Shown one piece after another: positions 60,059 to 64,000 of a stretch of 64,000 nucleotides of DNA. Location of the stretch: positions 138,099-202,098 of the forward strand of contig QKWP01000836.1 of assembly GCA_003550325.1 (NCBI GenBank), written 5' to 3'. The stretch's first letter is position 1; each line of letters begins with the position of its first letter. A program made the position numbers and the translations under genes. Source of the stretch: Gigaspora rosea. Its lineage: Eukaryota; Glomeromycota; Glomeromycetes; Diversisporales; Gigasporaceae. The notes under the pieces were generated by a model, which had not been told where the DNA came from, did no database searches, and worked only from the letters and a program-made list of their open reading frames with translations.

Positions 60059-61829
60059 ATTAGTTGTTCCAACTCAACAATGTTTGCATCAAACATATCT
60101 TTTGCAAATATTTCATTTGAGGGTTCGGTGTAAACCTTAAAAATATATAAATATATAGATTCAACCCTAATGTTATTATTATGTATATCAATAAAAAAAA
60201 AATAAAAAAGTTTTTAAGCTCATCTTTCAAATCGACAATATAACATCGATAGTGAATACTACGATTAATTTCATCTCTTTGAAGTTTTAAAATTGCCGGG
60301 TCAAGAACTTTTGACATGATATATCAACCTTATTAAAGTATCTGTTATAATAACTTTCTTCCCAATTTACAGGTAGTTGGCCAATACTTTCATTAAGACG
60401 TGTAAAATGGCTCTCCTTTTCTAACAACTTTTTGATATTATTCTCCAATTCCAAAAGAGTTGATTGCCTATTTACTTGCAATTTGATAATTCCATTGTAA
60501 CATTCTACACACTATGTGCTTTGCACTCCGGCATTAAATGCTCGGTGTGTAAAGCACAAAACCCAAGACTCTCTATATTTATAAAGCTGATATTGTAGGT
60601 AACTAGAGGCATCAGAATATTTGTGCAATAGTTCATTCCACCTTTTTTCAAAGGTTATTTCAACATGACTATTACGCATTTGGCAAAAGTTTGCATAAAA
60701 ATTTTTCCAATTATTACGGTATTTGCTCCAAAGGTGCTTTTCAAATTTTTGCGAATATGAAACAAGCAAAAATGGTGTTTTGTAGCTGGCCAACAAACGT
60801 TCATTGCAGCAATCATTGCAGGATCAGCGTCTATGTATAGCAAACGTGGTACCAAACCACCAGTTGCCTTCACTATATTTTTAAACAGCCAAATAAACGT
60901 ATCTTTTGTTTCATCTGAAATGATAGCAGTCGCTACAAGACAAGAACAATTATGATTGTCTATTAAAATTATAACACATAGTATCATAGAGTGACAGTTT
61001 GTTTTTACAGTAGTGTCAAGTAAAACAACGTCATGGAACCTAGCCCACAGCTGTTGGTTCGGGCTCATCCAAAATAGTCTTGTAAGATAATTGTCACATC
61101 CTTCGAAATATGCATCAACATAAAAAGTAGGATTGGTTGCTGGTGTTTATGAGCTCGAGGTACATTGACCCAGCGTCACTTATATTCTCTTCTTGGATTC
61201 GGTTCATCTGAATTGCATTATACACATTGCGCGCATGAATATATATTCCCAGGTATTTTTTTTGCAACACTTCAATAATTGCTCCAGCACGTACCCCACA
61301 AGAAGCAAGGAGTTTTATATCATTATACATCTCGGGGGTAAGTCTTCGGTAATGGGCTGCAACCATTTCAATATTTTTAATAAGGGTATGGTTATGTTGA
61401 CCATCAATTTTTGTTATGTATATTTTGTTGTCCTTTTTATGCTGATATGCATTAATATGAAACTGACAGTTACTATTATTATGGTCTCGATTACGTTCCT
61501 TAGTTGCATGTGCTTCTTTATGCGTAACATATGGTCTCCCCTACATACACCTATATTTATGACGTCGAGGAATCCCATCCTCTTTATCTTTTTTACTATG
61601 AGTTATTGTAAATGCGAAGCCATACTCCTTTCCATGATTATCAAGCCACCTGAGTAATAGAATAAATAAATTTTAACGAATGCACATTCAAACTACTGCA
61701 TACTAATTAATTAATTACTTACCTATCTAGGTCTGCCCAATTTGCGAAGTCCATCTCCAAAGTAATAGGGTATGTATACATTCTATTATTATCTTTCTGG
61801 GCTTCTATATTTTCAGTTGTCTCCCGATC

Positions 61830-62590
61830 TTTTTTTCTTATTTTTCAAACAGGAAAAGTCGTTAGATGGTAACTGTTGTTGTACTATTATGTTAGGGTGG
61901 TCCTGCAGGTTATTTAATTTAGTATCGTTGAGGTCAAAAAAATTTTCCTCAATATCTAAAATCGGCAAGGTATTCACAGCCTGTGTGTTTTCTTTAAGCT
62001 GGGCGCAATAAAAATTTTCTGTATTTCTCAAATAGGAAAGGTCGTTGAATGGTTGACCCATTATGTCAGTGTGATCTTGCAGGTTGTTAAATTCAGTATT
62101 ATTAAGTTCATCAAAATTTTTGTTGACATCTAAAATTGGTAAGGTACCCATAGTTTGTGTGCATCCTTTAACCTGGGCGCAAAAAGAATTTTCACTATTA
62201 TAGGAAAAGTTGTTGGATAATGAATGCTAATAACCCATTATGTTAGCATGATTTTGAAGATTGTCAAATACAGTATTGTCAAGCTCAAAAAAATTTCCAT
62301 TGACATCTAAAATTGGTAAGGTATCCATGTTCTGGGTGCAATAAGAATTTTCCTCGTAATATTGATTCATTGCGTTGGTGTGATCTTGCAGGTTATTAAA
62401 TTCGTTAAATTCAGTATCACTACACTCAGTATTGTTAAATTCAGTAACACTATACTCAGTATTGTTAAATTCAGTATTGTTAAGTTCAAACAAATTTTCG
62501 TAGATGTTTAAAATCGGTAAAGTATCAATTGGTAAAGTATCCATGGTCTTTATGTTCGTTTAACCTGGGCGCAGCAAGAATTTAAATTTA
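61830..62590 (-). repeat. TLPILD tandem repeat encoding the transposase N-terminus
   Basis: Four units of about 58 codons share DTLPILDVNxNFFELNNT, then FNNLQDHTNIM, then SYCTQ-like residues. A partial fifth copy (CGCCCAGGTTAAACG) lies upstream of the ATG at 62544. The first unit has an internal expansion (NNTEF / TEFNNTE). The acidic Asn/Leu-rich composition has no known domain. Confidence 0.8.
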
Positions 62591-62599
62591 ATAAATTCA

Positions 62600-63570
62600 A
62601 TTTGTAGAAAAAACAGATAACTTGAAACTAATGGATATACATATATACGTGAATAATTAAGCGAATAATAGTTAAAAGCTAGACAAACCCTTTTGAATAA
62701 AAAAGGCTGGACGAGATATAAAAAAACTGGACAGTGATATGGCTAATAAAAAAATTTGTTAAGTGACAAAACTGAATGAGATATGGCGCAGTAAAAGCCT
62801 TTGTTAAGTGACAAAAAAAAGAACTCCTAATAAATGTGACACAATAGAAAGCAAAACGAACCTCTGAATAATAAGTTCCAACTCCAAAGAGCCTTGTTGA
62901 TAAATGCGGCGCAATAAATCGATAAACTTGGTATAGAAAGACAATAAAAAGCAAAACGAACTTTTGTTGAATAATAAGTTCAAACTTCAAAGAGCCTTGT
63001 TGATAAATGCGGCACAGTAAATCAATAAATTTGGCATAAAAGACCTCAGTAAATAAAGTTTCGTATGAAATCAATTCACAAAAAAGCTCATATGACAATA
63101 AGAATCACGCTCTAATGTATTAAGCAACTATAATGTATAAGTTTAAAGGGTAAACAATTTTGGCAACTTGTGTAGCGCAGTAGCAAAGTGAAAAAAAGTT
63201 ATATCACAAGAGAATCGTCTATCTATTTTATTCTAGTTTATGATGTTATCGTTGATTACAATCATATGTATATTTCATATTGTACTATGTAATCAAATCG
63301 GAACCGGTGTTAAACATCAGTGAACTACGTAATCAAATCGGAACTGGTGTTAAACACCAGTAGTGCGTTTTAACAATCTCGATATTCCATTATATAATAT
63401 TTATTATTATTTTATCACTTAGCGTAACTGATTATTAATACTAAATACTAATTAACCAATTATAAAATAGGGAACCACTATTTATACCATGGTTTTTGCT
63501 ATTTGCACCATGGATTTTGTGTAACAGTAGATCATCAATCAACATTTTCTATTTGCACTATGGTAATATA
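62600..63570. other. Non-coding flank of the second transposase gene
   Basis: The minus-strand open frame at 62679-63098 contains a duplicated block (AGAGCCTTGTTGATAAATGC at about 62888 and 62991; units of about 105 bp), so it is a repeat-derived frame and not a gene. The palindromic ACTGGTGTTAAACACCAGT motif and its diverged copy lie at 63303-63362. Confidence 0.5.
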
Positions 63571-64000
63571 TGTTGCACCAATAAAAACTCACCTTTTTTG
63601 TAGATTAACAGTTATTGGCGCCGTTAATGATGTGTAACATTACACAAATCTTCTTTTGGTAGCCTAATTTAATGCGGGCCAACCCTAACCCTAAATTTAT
63701 AATGCGGGCAAACTCTTACCCCAATTTTTTAAGGCCTTAACAAAATGCGGGCCAGATTTTCGCAATTTTGTGTAACCTTGGGCTATATTCATGTTGCACC
63801 AATAAAAACTCGCCTTTTTTTGTAGATTAACAGTTATTCGCGCCACTAATGTTATGTAACATTATACAAGTCTATTTTGGTTACTTAATCTAGTAGGCCT
63901 GCTAACCTAATTTTATAATGCGGGCCAACCCTAACCCTAATTTTATAATGCGGGCCAACCCTTACACTAATTTTTTAAGGCCTTAAAAAATTAGGGTAAG
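63571..64000. repeat. ~221-bp direct tandem repeat with AATGCGGGCCAACCCTAACCC motifs
   Basis: Unit 1 starts at TGTTGCACCAATAAAAACTC (63571) and unit 2 at 63792. Both share TTTGTAGATTAACAGTTATT, TGTGTAACATTA-like blocks and ATAATGCGGGCCAACCCTAA, the last repeated at least five times with telomere-like CCCTAACCCTAA. The repeat continues to the window edge. Non-coding. Confidence 0.8.

Larger units (their letters stand above)
57815..62544 (-). pseudogene. FAR1/MULE transposase with N-terminal repeats, SWIM finger and zinc knuckles, disrupted
   Basis: Reads right to left. Four TLPILD repeats (61830-62544); FAR1-like DNA-binding region (about 61370-61770, one 73-bp intron at 61650-61722); HYRRLTPEMYNDI (61350); MULE core with ARFHDVVLLDTT (61030), YIDADPAM (60830), FHIRKNL (60755) and VECYNG (about 60500); SWIM finger CTC..CRHFF (58812-58890); tail ELYEIHKKL to GRSSKRNK (58260-58560); an 83-bp intron (58174-58256); three zinc knuckles (57815-58170). 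Breaks: TAG at 62227, frameshifts near 61830, 61135, 60748 and in the T-run near 58812, TAG near 60512, and a 1.1-kb insertion at 58961-60058. The start is uncertain because the repeat continues upstream of the ATG. Confidence 0.85.
56233..63406 (-). mobile_element. Possible 7.2-kb MULE defined by ACTGGTGTTTAACACCAGT ends
   Basis: Around 56268-56306, AAAACGCACCACTGGTGTTT and AACACCAGTTCCG are mirrored at 63338-63376 (CGGAACTGGTGTTAAACACC and AGTAGTGCGTTTT). Weaker homology extends about 30 bp outward on both sides. The pair encloses the transposase gene at 57815-62544. The core motif is itself palindromic and is repeated at 63303-63322, so cross-match by chance or by a dispersed repeat is possible. 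Target duplication not found. Confidence 0.45.

Noticed and set aside
62679..63098. 139-codon minus-strand frame with repeated YEVRFAFYC / LSTRLFG peptides
   Set aside because: It covers a ~105-bp direct repeat and has no start-site or domain support; likely chance reading of repeats.

Overview
The window reads as nuclear DNA of an arbuscular mycorrhizal fungus (Glomeromycotina; Rhizophagus-, Gigaspora- or Diversispora-like). The basis is the very AT-rich composition, introns of about 70-90 bp with TACTAAC-type branch points, and a set of families that are hugely expanded in that group: a Cys-rich-N-terminus Tyr-kinase-like protein kinase, a BTB-BACK-TLDc protein, FAR1/MULE transposases with SWIM fingers, hAT transposases and a characteristic LINE. 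The species cannot be named from sequence alone, and no rRNA, tRNA or CRISPR array was found.

Layout. 1-774: GC-richer 3' end of a retroposed sequence with a poly-A tail. About 3.4-19.6 kb: one decayed LINE on the minus strand, split by three nested insertions. These are a 2.1-kb hAT-like element with a perfect 8-bp target duplication (5001-7098), a 476-bp TTAA-bounded foldback (8121-8596) and a 6.07-kb hAT transposon with a dead transposase gene (10407-16477). The last is itself invaded by a MITE containing another foldback. 19.9-20.7 kb: kinesin motor gene fragment. 20.8-28.8 kb: MITEs and a second, more decayed LINE copy with its own insertions. 30.9-34.3 kb: TIR element with degenerate exon/intron repeats. 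34.6-40.3 kb: MULE with long terminal inverted repeats and a broken transposase gene. 40.5-47.0 kb: fragments plus a broken BTB-TLDc gene. 47.07-47.50 kb: hairpin minisatellite. 48.4-54.8 kb: an intact-looking 11-exon protein kinase gene. 56.2-63.4 kb: a second MULE-like transposase gene, broken and interrupted. 63.6-64.0 kb: tandem repeat.

Two loci stand out because their reading frames are intact among so much wreckage. (1) The kinase gene carries ten consecutive phase-0 exons, each encoding a CxxC-x9-CxxC domain plus a degenerate kinase N-lobe. Only the tenth has a glycine-rich loop; it is followed by one complete catalytic exon, and the predicted protein is about 1,839 residues. Any subset of modules could be spliced in or out without changing frame. 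(2) Inside the 2.1-kb hAT-like element lies a five-exon gene for a small protein with a signal-peptide-like N-terminus. Three of its exons are 52-62 nt long, each has a single open frame, and in every case it is the frame the splice sites dictate.

Elsewhere the genes are mostly parasites in decay. Several of the stop codons look like C:G to T:A transitions (Trp to TAG, Arg to TGA). The three insertions in the first LINE can be removed on paper and the LINE reading frame closes again at two of them and plausibly at the third, which fixes the element boundaries and the order of events.
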